DNA of 55,118 nt from an uncultured Collinsella sp. (GCA_958429225.1 CAUAJB010000004.1:1-55118), one strand, 5' to 3'. Positions 17,240 to 26,224 are shown, counted from the stretch's first letter. Notes: generated from the sequence alone by a model not told the origin. Translations and numbers: made by a program.

Positions 17240-18745
17240 TTACAGTCCCAAAATATGCTCCAAATAGCCCTTGTTAAACCAGAACGATTGCCTGGTCATC
17301 CAACGTCCGTCGGGCAACTCGTAGGCGTTCCTCGCAATATCGCCGATTTCGGTTCCGTCGGCGAATCTGTACGCAGCTTTTGAGGTATGCGGGCGGACGT
17401 GAACGATCGGGTTGTCTGCCATACCGGGCAGGTTGTTGGTCACTTTGAGCTTTCCGCTTGCATCCCGATACGGATTGAGCTCAACGCCCTCGCGAATGAC
17501 CTTTCGTGTCTCATCCCAACAAGCCTTTGCGGGGCCTTCGATTTCGTTTGCCGGCATTGCCCAGAATAGGCAGCGGTCAAGGCGCCACTCCCCCTCGTGG
17601 TCCTCACGGAACACGACAAAGAAGAAACGACTGGTCTCAAGGCGCGCACGGAAGGAAGACGTTTCCCAATCCTCATTGATTAGCTGCTTAAACTCAAACG
17701 GAGGGAAGGACATTGCTTGCTCGATGTGCCCCCTCTTATTAACGCGACAAGCGCGGACGTTAATCCCAGCCTTAACGAACTCCTCGGCAGCATTGTTTTT
17801 TATGCCGAGCATGCAATAAACGAGTGTCGTCCATTGCGCCTTGTTTCCTGTGTATTCCAAGCCGTACTGCTCCGCAATCTGGCGATCAGTTTCGCCATAG
17901 TGTTGCCCGATCAGTCCAGTTACGTAGCTTTCGAAATCAATGGACTCGTCGTCGCCTCGAACGATGCTCTCGCCGATACGCGGGGCACCGAGAACATAGG
18001 CGTGAAGCACATAGTCCATGTACGAGCGTTTGAGAGAAAAGGCGCGACGCTTCGCGCGACGGCGTTCGATCTCGCCCGTATCGGTATTGAAGTACTCGTA
18101 GTACTGGTCGACCCACATTGTCGCTTCGGTTGCGCCCTTTGTGCAGGCGCCCAAGTAGGTGGTCATGCCCTCCGACAGCTCGTCTGCGCGACCATCCTGA
18201 ATGTACGAAATGATTTTCTCGTAGTCGGCGCGAATGATCTTCATATCCTCTTCGGGCAGACGAACCATGACTGCACGCTCAATGCGCTGGTCGTATTTGT
18301 CGATGGAGCGGTCACGGCCGTAATAAATCAGCAGGATATTGCTGAGCTTGGTCTTGAGATGCGAGCTGTCGTAGTCGAGCGAAACGGGACGGTCGTAGGG
18401 AATCATCGTCAAGACAAGACGTTCACCGGCAGATTTACGACCGTCTTTAAGTACGTCAAAACACGTTGCCTTGAGCTCGACACCCGCCTCGGGAAAGTCC
18501 GGCCGGTCGTCGCTGTTGGCCTTGTAGCCAAAGTAACGCTCCTCGATCAGGGTTCCCATACCGCCCTTGTACTTCTTGGATCCAAAGTCCTTAGGCGCGC
18601 TCTCCCCCTCCGGCGCAATGCCAAGCTCCAGAATGTCGCGAAACGTCATCCCGTCGAGATTGGCAGCATACCGCTCGATGCTAGAGGGGTCAGAAAAATC
18701 AGTATCGTCAAGCATGCGCTTGAAATCGAGGTGCTTCTTGGACAT
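17240..18745 (-). CDS. Sau3AI-like type II restriction endonuclease
   Basis: 501 aa, close to Sau3AI (489). The N-terminal MutH/Sau3AI catalytic domain shows GGMGTLIEERYFGYKANSDD followed by RPDFPEAGVELKAT. Glu68, Asp83, Glu90 and Lys92 fit the MutH-type active site. A second MutH-like, DNA-binding domain follows in the C-terminal half. By family the expected target is GATC, cut before G. The ATG at 18745 follows GAGAGGAT. It is divergent from a matching methyltransferase across a 149-nt control region. The specificity is inferred from family only. Confidence 0.88.
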   Translation of the reverse strand: MSKKHLDFKRMLDDTDFSDPSSIERYAANLDGMTFRDILELGIAPEGESAPKDFGSKKYKGGMGTLIEERYFGYKANSDDRPDFPEAGVELKATCFDVLKDGRKSAGERLVLTMIPYDRPVSLDYDSSHLKTKLSNILLIYYGRDRSIDKYDQRIERAVMVRLPEEDMKIIRADYEKIISYIQDGRADELSEGMTTYLGACTKGATEATMWVDQYYEYFNTDTGEIERRRAKRRAFSLKRSYMDYVLHAYVLGAPRIGESIVRGDDESIDFESYVTGLIGQHYGETDRQIAEQYGLEYTGNKAQWTTLVYCMLGIKNNAAEEFVKAGINVRACRVNKRGHIEQAMSFPPFEFKQLINEDWETSSFRARLETSRFFFVVFREDHEGEWRLDRCLFWAMPANEIEGPAKACWDETRKVIREGVELNPYRDASGKLKVTNNLPGMADNPIVHVRPHTSKAAYRFADGTEIGDIARNAYELPDGRWMTRQSFWFNKGYLEHILGL

Positions 18746-18894
18746 GGCAAATCCTCTCGAAATAAGACATGATCTAATACGTATGCTACTGTAAATTCGG
18801 GTTATACCGTGAAGATCCCCCAAGGGATCTTCCATTTGCAACCCGATTTCTGTACCCTTGATCTTTGCATTTGCAGCGATTTGGGGGAGTGAGT
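18746..18894. promoter_or_regulatory. Divergent R-M control region, GATC-rich with nested inverted repeats
   Basis: GAAGATCCC (18811-18819) and GGGATCTTC (18824-18832) are perfect arms with a CCAA loop. They are bracketed by AAATTCGGGTT (18793-18803) and AACCCGATTT (18840-18849), an imperfect outer inverted repeat. Four GATC sites fall within 93 bp (18771, 18814, 18826, 18860). The region must hold both promoters of the restriction pair. Confidence 0.7.
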
Positions 18895-20157
18895 ATGTCA
18901 GAGGTCAAAATCGCCGAGCTTTTTGCTGGCGTCGGCGGATTTCGTTTGGGCCTCGAAGGCTATGCTGACCCTCGTTATCCAGATTTCTACATGAAGCCCG
19001 CCGGACCCTTTCGCACCATTTGGGCCAATCAGTGGGAGCCGCCCGGAACCAAGGCGCGTCAGTTCGCGGCCCGTTGCTACATGGATCGCTTCGGCAATGA
19101 TTCCGTCGTCAACGAAGACATCAATAAGGTCCTGGAGCAGGCCGAGGCGAAAGAAATCGAAATTCCCGATGTTCAAATGGTTGTTGGCGGTTTCCCCTGC
19201 CAAGACTACTCTGTCGCGCGTCCGCTCAATCAGGCACACGGCATCGAGGGCAAGAAGGGCGTCCTTTGGTGGGACATCTATCACTTCCTCGAAATGAAGA
19301 AGCCCAAGTTCGGTCTCTTTGAGAACGTCGACCGCCTGCTCAAGTCGCCCGCGTCTCAACGCGGTCGCGACTTCGCCATCATCCTAAGCTGTCTTGCCGA
19401 CCTCGACTACACGGTCGAATGGCGCGTGGTCAACTCTGCCGAATACGGTTTCCCCCAGCGTCGCAAGCGTGTTTATATCTTCTGCGAAAAGGACGCTGGC
19501 AAGGTTGATCTCGTTAATCGCATGCACAACGGCGTCATGGCTAAAGCCTTCCCCGCCATCTATCCCGACGAGATGTCCGAGCTCGACGTTTTGCCCGACC
19601 CCTACGAGAACTCAACTCGTTTTGGCGTCGGCCAAAAGACCTCTCAATTCAAGAATGCTGGCGTCATGCAGGGCTGTCATGTTCTGACCTGCGACTTTGC
19701 CGAGGACTATCACGGTGAGCGCCACGTGCTTGGCGACGTGCTTGTCGACGAGGCTGATGTCCCGGAGCAGTTCTACATCTCCGACGAAAAGCTTCCCGAC
19801 TGGCGCTACCTTAAGGGCAGCAAGCGCGAAGAGCGCACTAACAAAAAGACAGGCTATACGTACACGTATTCCGAGGGAGCCATGAGCTTCCCGGATGCCA
19901 CCGACAAGCCGAGCCGCACCATCCTCACAGGAGAAGGCGGCACGGGAGCGAGCCGCTTCAAGCACGTCATCGAATGTCCCGATGGCCGTTTCCGCCGTCT
20001 TGTTCCCGACGAGCTCGATCAGCTTCAGGGATTCCCGAAAGGTTGGACCGATACGGGCATGACCGACGGCCATCGGGCCTTCTGCATGGGCAACGCACTC
20101 GTCACCGGCGTGCCCCATCGCATTGGCGAAGCTATGGTCGAAGTGTACGGCCTCTAA
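18895..20157 (+). CDS. DNA (cytosine-5-)-methyltransferase, M.Sau3AI-like
   Basis: 420-aa C5 methyltransferase, the cognate partner of the divergent endonuclease. Motif I is AELFAGVGGFRLGLEG, motif IV is GGFPCQDYS with catalytic Cys102, motif VI is ENV at 143-145, and motif VIII is PQRRKRVYIF. The target-recognition region holds FYISDEKLPDWRYLKGSKRE, typical of GATC C5 methylases, and motif X is GNALVTGVPHRIGEAM. The start is ATG 18895 after GGGGAG; the upstream in-frame ATG at 18865 has no such site. It should methylate the cytosine of GATC, by family. Confidence 0.92.
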   Translation: MSEVKIAELFAGVGGFRLGLEGYADPRYPDFYMKPAGPFRTIWANQWEPPGTKARQFAARCYMDRFGNDSVVNEDINKVLEQAEAKEIEIPDVQMVVGGFPCQDYSVARPLNQAHGIEGKKGVLWWDIYHFLEMKKPKFGLFENVDRLLKSPASQRGRDFAIILSCLADLDYTVEWRVVNSAEYGFPQRRKRVYIFCEKDAGKVDLVNRMHNGVMAKAFPAIYPDEMSELDVLPDPYENSTRFGVGQKTSQFKNAGVMQGCHVLTCDFAEDYHGERHVLGDVLVDEADVPEQFYISDEKLPDWRYLKGSKREERTNKKTGYTYTYSEGAMSFPDATDKPSRTILTGEGGTGASRFKHVIECPDGRFRRLVPDELDQLQGFPKGWTDTGMTDGHRAFCMGNALVTGVPHRIGEAMVEVYGL

Positions 20158-20169
20158 GGCAAGCAATCC

Positions 20170-20203
20170 GGAGCCGGCAGTTCACGCTGTCGACTCCGTT
20201 TTT
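20170..20203 (+). terminator. Terminator after the methyltransferase gene
   Basis: GGAGCCGGCAG and CTGTCGACTCC pair with two mismatches and are followed by GTTTTT. Confidence 0.6.
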
Positions 20204-20282
20204 CCACCCCACTTCCCCGTATACTGATGTAACACGTGTTTCATCCGGGCTTGTTGGGCCGGATTGTTCATGGGAGGGTCTT

Positions 20283-20774
20283 ATGGCTGCTTCGAATCCG
20301 CCTAAGGGGAGCGTTTCTTCTTCGTCCATCAAGCCGGTTACGCGCAAGGCCGTGCGTTGCCAGCGCGAGGTCGCTTGGCTTGTCACGCAGGCGGCGGGCA
20401 GGCTCGTGGCGACCACTCAGGACGTCAACGCGCCTACGCCGAGCTTTGTGCTGGCAGCGGCGCTGGATTTCGTGCGCCAATTGGAGCTTGCCGAACAGGA
20501 TGCCGGCGGCCACCTCGACTACCAGAATGTTATGGCGCCCGACCTGCAAACGTTCTGCCACATGGCCAAGTTGCCCGCCGCGCCCAATGCGCTTTCGGAC
20601 GCAGGCTACATGTTTACGCTTTCGGGCGCGGACCTTATCCACAACATCTATGCATACTGCAGCGAGCTCGCCGAGCGCCACGTCTTTGACGCGGCTGAAG
20701 TCAAACCGGGAAATGTCATCAAGCTGGTTCTTAGGCTGTTCTTGATGGACGGGTTCGGGGCCATGCCGGCGTAA
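20283..20774 (+). CDS. Hypothetical protein, 163 aa
   Basis: No family recognised. It has a Ser/Lys-rich N-terminus of about 20 residues, then a mostly alpha-helical body (for example FVLAAALDFVRQLELAEQDA). No signal peptide, membrane segment or catalytic motif is visible. GGGAGG lies 5 nt before the ATG at 20283, and codon use matches the chromosome, so I think it is a real gene. It stands alone between the restriction pair and the AlbA_2 gene. The DFVRQLELAEQ and SGADLIHNIYAYCSELA stretches may help a search. Confidence 0.7.
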   Translation: MAASNPPKGSVSSSSIKPVTRKAVRCQREVAWLVTQAAGRLVATTQDVNAPTPSFVLAAALDFVRQLELAEQDAGGHLDYQNVMAPDLQTFCHMAKLPAAPNALSDAGYMFTLSGADLIHNIYAYCSELAERHVFDAAEVKPGNVIKLVLRLFLMDGFGAMPA

Positions 20775-20874
20775 GCCGAGTCTTTAGCATCACCGTCGAC
20801 TGAGTAACAACCGCTTTACCTTAGTGGGCGCCAATTGAGGGTCGATTATTGGGTCGCCTCGTCCACTAACGCAT

Positions 20875-22341
20875 TTATTCCACGCGCTCTGACAGTCGAT
20901 ACTTGCGGTTGCGGCTCGTCGCCGGCGCCGTGGGCTCAAGCTCGCCTTGAGCAATGAGCGCGTTGACGCGCGACCTAACCTGGGAAATTGTAAGCCCCGT
21001 GCGTTCTGCCAGCTCACGCGTCCCCAGCTCGCCGTAGTGTTTGAGTGCCGTCACAATTAAGCCCCCGCCATGATCGACCGGCTCGATCTTTGAACGGTAA
21101 AGTACGACCTTGAACCGATCGAACCCCGGGCAGAACAGGGGCTCGGCCAGACCATGCGCGCGCATGGCATCGATTATCATCGGGATGCCCGAGCCATTGC
21201 CCTCAGCCGGCGAACCTGCGCCATCCGGCAGCGGGACAATCGACATGAGTTTCACGAGCGTCGCGTTACGGCATCGGGAGCTGCCGTCAAACAAGCTCTC
21301 GCGAGTCTTCCCTCCATAAAGGCCGCCGGGATTCGTCACCTCGATACGGTCGTCAAAAACGTCGACGGCGATCGATTGCCCACAGAACCGATCCCCGTAT
21401 TCCCTGTGGATAACCGCGTTGGCGACTGCCTCGCGCAGGACCTCCTCGGGAATCTCCAGCGAGTCGATACGCGAGATGCCTTGGACGGTAGAGGTGCGGC
21501 GCAGGTTTTTGGCGACAGCCGCGACAGTATCCGAAATCATCTCGCCCAGGGTGCCCTCGCAGACTGTGCGGTCCATAAATCTTAGCGGTCCCGCAGCGCC
21601 CTTTTGAGTTCCCGCATGGACAGCCACATCAATGAAGAGCTTGGGATAGAACTGCTGAGGGTAAACGCCCGCGGCAAGGAGGCCGGCCTTGGTAACATTG
21701 CCCTGGAAGTCGAGGAGATTCAGACGCTCCATCTTTGTCTTCTTGTCCGTCGCACCACGCATCGCTCGAGGCGTCAACGAATAGGCGCGTTCTATCGTGC
21801 GGTCGACCAGCGACTCGTCGAGATCGCCCACACTCGTGCCGGGCACCGCATCGCGATCGCTAGGGCTCGTCCGTTCGTATGACGACAGTGCCAAAACCTC
21901 GGTCGACGAAAGCGGGACATCTTTGTCATCGATGCGTTTGTAGCTGCCACCTTGAGCGCCCCGCTCTATGACATAGCAAGGCTTGCTCGACGGGTCGAGC
22001 TCCTCAATCGTGATGACCAGAACCACGGTGCCCTGGAGCTCCACGCGCTCAATGGTGTATTTGGGCGGATTGGCCAGCTTTCCGCGACCGCCGGCATCGC
22101 CCATGCCCGCCACGAATTGGTTGAGCACTTTCTCGGTCTCAAAGTTTGCAACTGGAACAAAACCCGCGCGCTCACTCACTCCGAGCACGATGATGCCGCC
22201 GGCGGTGTTTGCGAAAGCGCTGACCGTTTCCCATACGTCGCGGGAAAGCGTCATGGCGCTCTCTTTTACTTCGACGCTAAGGTCATCCGAACCCATTCGC
22301 TTTAAAGACTCGAGCAAACCGGCCAGCTCGTTTTCGTTCAT
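20875..22341 (-). CDS. AlbA_2 / Schlafen-type ATP-binding regulator
   Basis: 488-aa protein. An N-terminal AlbA_2 (Schlafen-like nucleic-acid-binding) domain covers about residues 1-130 (VEVKESAMTL, FANTAGGIIVLGV). A central GHKL-type ATPase domain follows (LREAVANAVIHREYG with the N-box; FDDRIEVTNPGGLYGG; NGSGIPMI). The C-terminus is a winged helix (about 425-485: TALKHYGELGTRELAERTGL). Such proteins are annotated as transcriptional regulators or RecG-like ATP-binding proteins and are common in accessory regions. The ATG at 22341 fits AAAGGA at 6-7 nt spacing; the GTG two codons before is too close. Repeated TTATCTCTC motifs upstream may be its own operators. Confidence 0.85.
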   Translation of the reverse strand: MNENELAGLLESLKRMGSDDLSVEVKESAMTLSRDVWETVSAFANTAGGIIVLGVSERAGFVPVANFETEKVLNQFVAGMGDAGGRGKLANPPKYTIERVELQGTVVLVITIEELDPSSKPCYVIERGAQGGSYKRIDDKDVPLSSTEVLALSSYERTSPSDRDAVPGTSVGDLDESLVDRTIERAYSLTPRAMRGATDKKTKMERLNLLDFQGNVTKAGLLAAGVYPQQFYPKLFIDVAVHAGTQKGAAGPLRFMDRTVCEGTLGEMISDTVAAVAKNLRRTSTVQGISRIDSLEIPEEVLREAVANAVIHREYGDRFCGQSIAVDVFDDRIEVTNPGGLYGGKTRESLFDGSSRCRNATLVKLMSIVPLPDGAGSPAEGNGSGIPMIIDAMRAHGLAEPLFCPGFDRFKVVLYRSKIEPVDHGGGLIVTALKHYGELGTRELAERTGLTISQVRSRVNALIAQGELEPTAPATSRNRKYRLSERVE

Positions 22342-22398
22342 CTGCACGTCCTTTCGCTCGGTTCTGCGAAGAATGCCGCGAATAGATTTCCTTCGTCT

Positions 22399-22620
22399 CT
22401 CAGTTATCTCTCATCTTTCTGTTATCTCTCATATTAGAGAGGAGTGAGAGATGAAAGATAAGATGTCTGTCATCTGTTTCATTCAAACATGTTTTCGCTG
22501 GTAAAACAATCTATATTGAGACAATACCATGGTTGCCTGTCTCTTTGCAGCATTGTTATCTCTCATATTTATCTCTCATCTTTCTGTTATCTCTCGTATT
22601 AGAGACGAATGAGATATGAG
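22399..22620. repeat. TTATCTCTC repeat cluster upstream of the AlbA_2 gene
   Basis: A 37-nt unit starting TTATCTCTCATCTTTCTG and ending ATTAGAGA occurs at 22404-22440 and 22569-22605 with one mismatch. Within it, TTATCTCTC recurs (22404, 22422, 22556, 22569, 22587). Complementary GAGAGATGAAAGATAA (22446-22461) and GAGATATGAGAGATG follow each unit, so each can form a stem-loop. The region between is A+T-rich and gene-free, and reads as an operator array or a stable RNA hairpin pair. Confidence 0.75.
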
Positions 22621-22636
22621 AGATGTGCGGGCGGCG

Positions 22637-22790
22637 GATGAGCGTGGATTTTGGACGGTCGGGAAATGAGGGTGGATATTTGGACGGTTTTTGGGCTTTT
22701 GGAAGCCGATTTCGTCCGAAAATCCACGCTCATTTGGTGGGCGTCCGAATTTCCACGCTCGTGTGTCCGAAAATCCACGCTCATCCGGCA
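22637..22790. repeat. GAGCGTGGA repeat, locus 1
   Basis: GATGAGCGTGGATTTTGGAC at 22637, a degenerate GAGGGTGGA at 22668, then three inverted copies AATCCACGCTCAT, TTTCCACGCTCGT and AATCCACGCTCAT (22720-22784), each preceded by GTCCGAA. It lies between the TTATCTCTC cluster and the M16 peptidase gene. Same family at 26908, 28307 and 34672. Confidence 0.85.
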
Positions 22791-22872
22791 GATTGGTCGA
22801 GGGCCCCATATGGGTATACTCTCGAGGATTCGACTCGATTCGCCCCCGCTGGGGCGTCAAAGGAGACTGCAT

Positions 22873-25800
22873 ATGCCCACCACCTCAACCGACCCGCGCG
22901 CCGCAGCCGCCGCGCTGCTGGCACCCGGCACCACCTGCCACGGCTTTGCCGTCGAGCGCTGCGAGACCGTGCCCGAGCTCGACTCGGACGCCTACGTGCT
23001 GCGCCACACCGCCTCGGGCGCTCGCCTGCTGTACCTGGCGTGCGACGACGAAAACAAGGCCTTTGCCATTGGCTTTAAGACGCCGCCGGCCGATTCCACC
23101 GGCGTGTTCCATATTCTTGAGCACTCGGTGCTGTGCGGATCGGCCAAATTCCCCGTCAAGGAGCCGTTTGTCGACCTGATCAAGAGCTCCATGCAGACGT
23201 TCCTCAACGCCATGACCTACCCCGACAAGACTATCTACCCCGTTGCCACCACCAACGAGCAGGATCTGTACAACCTGATGGACGTGTACCTGGACGCGGT
23301 GTTCAACCCGGCCATCTATACCAAGCCCACCATTTTTGAGCAGGAGGGCTGGCATTACGAGCTGGACCTGCCAGAGGGCGCCGAGGGCGAGGGCGACGGC
23401 AACTCCGCGAGCCTGCGCGAGGGCACGCTACGCTATAACGGCGTGGTGTTCAACGAGATGAAGGGCGCGCTGTCCGACCCTATGAGCGTGCTGGACGACG
23501 CCGTCAACGCCGCGCTCTATCCCGACACCGCCTATGCGCACGAGAGCGGCGGCGACCCGCGCGCGATTCCCGCGCTCACCTACGAGCAGTTCCTGGACAC
23601 GCACGCGCGCCACTACAATCCTTCCAACTCCTACATCACGCTCTACGGCGACCTGGACGTGGACCGCGCACTGGCCTTTTTGGACGAGCGCTATCTGTCG
23701 CAGCCGAGCGCCGCGAGCCGCCGCATGGACGCCGCCGTCGCCGCCGGCGAGGACCCGTCCACGCTGGCACCCAATCCCCTGGACGTGCAGAAGCCTGTGA
23801 CCTGCGAGTATAAGCGCATCGAGATGGCCACTACGCCCGAGAACGCCCTGGTGGGCCTGGGCCTGGTGCTGGGCAGCGCGCTCGACCGCAAGCGCACGAT
23901 CGCGGCGGATATCCTGTTCGAGGCGCTGCTGGGCTCCAACGAAGCGCCGGTTAAGAAGGCCATTCTGGCCGCCGGCCTGGGCGGCAACGTGGTGAGCTAC
24001 ACCGCGGCCGAAAGCCTGCAGCCCTACGAGCTCATCATGCTGCAAAACGCGCAGCCCAGCGTGGCGCGTGAGCTGCGCCGCGTGTTCCAGGACGCCTGCC
24101 GCGACCTGTGCGAGCACGGCGTTCCGCGTGAGCGCCTGGAAGCCATCATCAGCAGCAACGAATACGATCTGCGCCAGCGCGACTACGGTATCGCCGACGG
24201 CGTGGCCATTGCGTGCGACGCGCTGAGCACCTGGCTCTACGATGACGACGCCGCGACGCTGGCACTCAAGTACGGCCCGGTGTACGAGGAACTGCGCGAC
24301 GAGCTGGACGGCAGTTATTTTGAGGACCTGCTGCGCGAGCTGGCGCTGGAAAACGACCACATGGCGCTGGTCGAGCTGGTGCCGGTGGACGCCGCCGAGG
24401 GTTCGGAGAGCGCCGAGGCCGCCGAGCTGGCAGCCAAGCGCGACGCCATGACCGATGCCGAGCTGGCCGACGTGGTCGAGCGCACGGCCGCGCTGCGTGC
24501 CGCGCAGGAGGCGGAGGACACACCCGAGGCCAAGGCCACACTACCACGCCTGCGCGTGTCCGACATTGGCGAGGCGCGCCCCGAGCCGCCGCTGGTCGTA
24601 GACACGACCGCGCCCATCCCCTGCTTGCGCCACGGCATCCCCACCAACCGTCTGGCCTACGCCATGCAGTATTTCGACCTGAGCTGCGTCGCGTTTGAGG
24701 ACCTGCCCTATGTAACGCTGCTCTGCCGCCTGCTCAAACAGCTGCCCACGAGCGAGCATTCGGCCGAGGAACTCGACAACTTGCTAGCCGGCAAGCTGGG
24801 CTTTTTGAGCTTTACGACCGAGGTCATGACCCAGCCCAACGTGGACGGCGTGCGCCCCTATCTGCTGGTGAGCGCCGGCGCCCTGTCCGAGAAGATCGAT
24901 GCGCTGGCGAGCCTGCCGCGCGAGGTGTGGTCGAACACGCTGCTGGCGGATGCCGACGCCGACCGCGTCCGCGACGTGCTCACACAGATTCGCATTGGGC
25001 TTGAACAGGGCTTTATCAACAACGGCCACTCGGCGGCGCTCGGTCGCGCGATGAGTTACAGCTCGCCTTCGGCCGTGGTGCGCGAGCAGCTTTCGGGCGT
25101 TGATTTCTATCTGTTCCTGCGCGATTTGCTCGAACACTTTGACGAGCGCCTGGACGGCCTGCGCGCCAAGCTTACCGAGCTGGCAGGTCGTATCTTTGTG
25201 GCCGACGGCTGCCTGGCGAGCTTTACCGGCAGCGATGAGGACTTTGACGCGTACTGGAATGCTGCGGGCGACCTGGGGCTGGGCGCGGGTGCGGCGGGCA
25301 TTGCCGGCAACGACGCGCTCGTGGTGCCGACGCCGTGCGACCGCCACGAGGCTTTCGTGATCCCCAGCGACATCTGCTTTGCCGCGCGTGCGTGCGATCC
25401 GCGTCGCCTGGGCATTGACGTGACAGGCGCTTGGGCCGTGGCTGCCAACGCGCTCTCTTACGACTACCTGTGGAACGAGATTCGCGTGAAGGGCGGTGCG
25501 TACGGCTGCGGATTCCGCGCAGCCGGCGAGCGCCAGACGGCGTTCTACACCTACCGCGACCCGGCGATCGATCCTTCGATTGAGCGCGTGGAGCGCGCAG
25601 GCGAATGGCTCGGCAGCTTTGAGCCCGACGAAGCCGCCTTTGAGGGCTTTATCGTGAGCTGCGTAAGCGGCATGGACGCGCCGGTGAAGCCGTACGCGCT
25701 CACCAAGCGCCGCAACACGACCTACCTGGCCGGGCTCGATCCGCATGCGCGCGAGGAGCGTCGCGCCCAGATGCTCGCCGCCACGCCCGGTGAGTTGCGC

Positions 25801-25917
25801 TCGCTCGGCGCCGATGTGACGCGCATCGCAGCCGAGTCGCCTACCTGCGTCTTTGGCGGCCGCGAAGTCATCGCCAAGAGCAACGCCGGCTTCAACGTAG
25901 TCGACCTGCTAGGCTAA
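22873..25917 (+). CDS. M16C family metallopeptidase (presequence-protease type)
   Basis: 1014-aa zinc peptidase of the insulinase superfamily, subfamily C (PreP/Cym1), which degrades short peptides inside a closed two-half chamber. The inverted zinc motif HILEH is at residues 80-84, within FHILEHSVLCGSAKFPVKEP, diagnostic for M16C. The second half is present (VKGGAYGCGFRA near residue 875). The start is the ATG at 22873 after AAAGGAG. The frame is open for 74 codons upstream, but those run through the GAGCGTGGA repeats and are rejected. A strong terminator follows. Confidence 0.95.
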   Translation: MPTTSTDPRAAAAALLAPGTTCHGFAVERCETVPELDSDAYVLRHTASGARLLYLACDDENKAFAIGFKTPPADSTGVFHILEHSVLCGSAKFPVKEPFVDLIKSSMQTFLNAMTYPDKTIYPVATTNEQDLYNLMDVYLDAVFNPAIYTKPTIFEQEGWHYELDLPEGAEGEGDGNSASLREGTLRYNGVVFNEMKGALSDPMSVLDDAVNAALYPDTAYAHESGGDPRAIPALTYEQFLDTHARHYNPSNSYITLYGDLDVDRALAFLDERYLSQPSAASRRMDAAVAAGEDPSTLAPNPLDVQKPVTCEYKRIEMATTPENALVGLGLVLGSALDRKRTIAADILFEALLGSNEAPVKKAILAAGLGGNVVSYTAAESLQPYELIMLQNAQPSVARELRRVFQDACRDLCEHGVPRERLEAIISSNEYDLRQRDYGIADGVAIACDALSTWLYDDDAATLALKYGPVYEELRDELDGSYFEDLLRELALENDHMALVELVPVDAAEGSESAEAAELAAKRDAMTDAELADVVERTAALRAAQEAEDTPEAKATLPRLRVSDIGEARPEPPLVVDTTAPIPCLRHGIPTNRLAYAMQYFDLSCVAFEDLPYVTLLCRLLKQLPTSEHSAEELDNLLAGKLGFLSFTTEVMTQPNVDGVRPYLLVSAGALSEKIDALASLPREVWSNTLLADADADRVRDVLTQIRIGLEQGFINNGHSAALGRAMSYSSPSAVVREQLSGVDFYLFLRDLLEHFDERLDGLRAKLTELAGRIFVADGCLASFTGSDEDFDAYWNAAGDLGLGAGAAGIAGNDALVVPTPCDRHEAFVIPSDICFAARACDPRRLGIDVTGAWAVAANALSYDYLWNEIRVKGGAYGCGFRAAGERQTAFYTYRDPAIDPSIERVERAGEWLGSFEPDEAAFEGFIVSCVSGMDAPVKPYALTKRRNTTYLAGLDPHAREERRAQMLAATPGELRSLGADVTRIAAESPTCVFGGREVIAKSNAGFNVVDLLG

Positions 25918-25925
25918 GGCACTAA

Positions 25926-25966
25926 AGGTAGATTTTTGGGACATGCCCGAAAATCTACCTTTTTTC
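25926..25966 (+). terminator. Terminator after M16C peptidase
   Basis: AGGTAGATTTTTGGG and the complementary GCCCGAAAATCTACCT form a long stem, followed by TTTTTT. The loop region holds GGGACATGCCC, like the hairpin family discussed in the findings. Confidence 0.85.
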
Positions 25967-25995
25967 TGCGGCCTGAGCGGGGCGGCGCAGCCCAC

Positions 25996-26154
25996 CGCGG
26001 CGGTTTGTCTCGATCTGTAACATCTAGACGGCAATATCGGCTCCAGATGTTACAGATCGAGACGTTCCCGAACGGCACCAACTCTTTGTCTCAATCTGTA
26101 ACATCTAAGTCCAATTTTGCCGAGTTACTGTTACAGATCGAGACAAACCGCCGC
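25996..26154. repeat. Nested inverted repeat with four AGATGTTACAGATCGAGAC-type arms
   Basis: The inner pair is GTCTCGATCTGTAACATCT (26007-26025) and its perfect complement (26045-26063). A second pair follows: GTCTCAATCTGTAACATCT (26089-26107) against GTTACAGATCGAGAC (26130-26144). The outermost arms, starting CGGCGGTTTGTCTCGATCTG (about 25997) and ending CGAGACAAACCGCCG (about 26153), are also complementary over about 25 bp. Gene-free; looks like a small non-coding mobile or structural repeat. Confidence 0.85.
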
Positions 26155-26177
26155 AGACGCCCATCACAGCACAGACC

Positions 26178-26214
26178 ACCACGAAGGTGCATGTGTCCCC
26201 TTCGTGGTTGTTTT
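26178..26214 (+). terminator. Hairpin with T-tract
   Basis: ACCACGAAGG and CCTTCGTGGT form a perfect 10-bp stem with loop TGCATGTGTCC, followed by TGTTTTT. No gene ends here, so it may be part of the repeat cluster and not a working terminator. Confidence 0.6.
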
Positions 26215-26224
26215 TACTGTTTAC

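Noticed and set aside
18811..18832. Rho-independent terminator between the divergent R-M genes
   Set aside because: The hairpin is perfect but has no T-run and lies upstream of both genes, so an operator or methylation target is more likely.
22651..22872. 74-residue N-terminal extension of the M16C peptidase
   Set aside because: The frame is open through repeat DNA only by chance; ATG 22873 has AAAGGAG.
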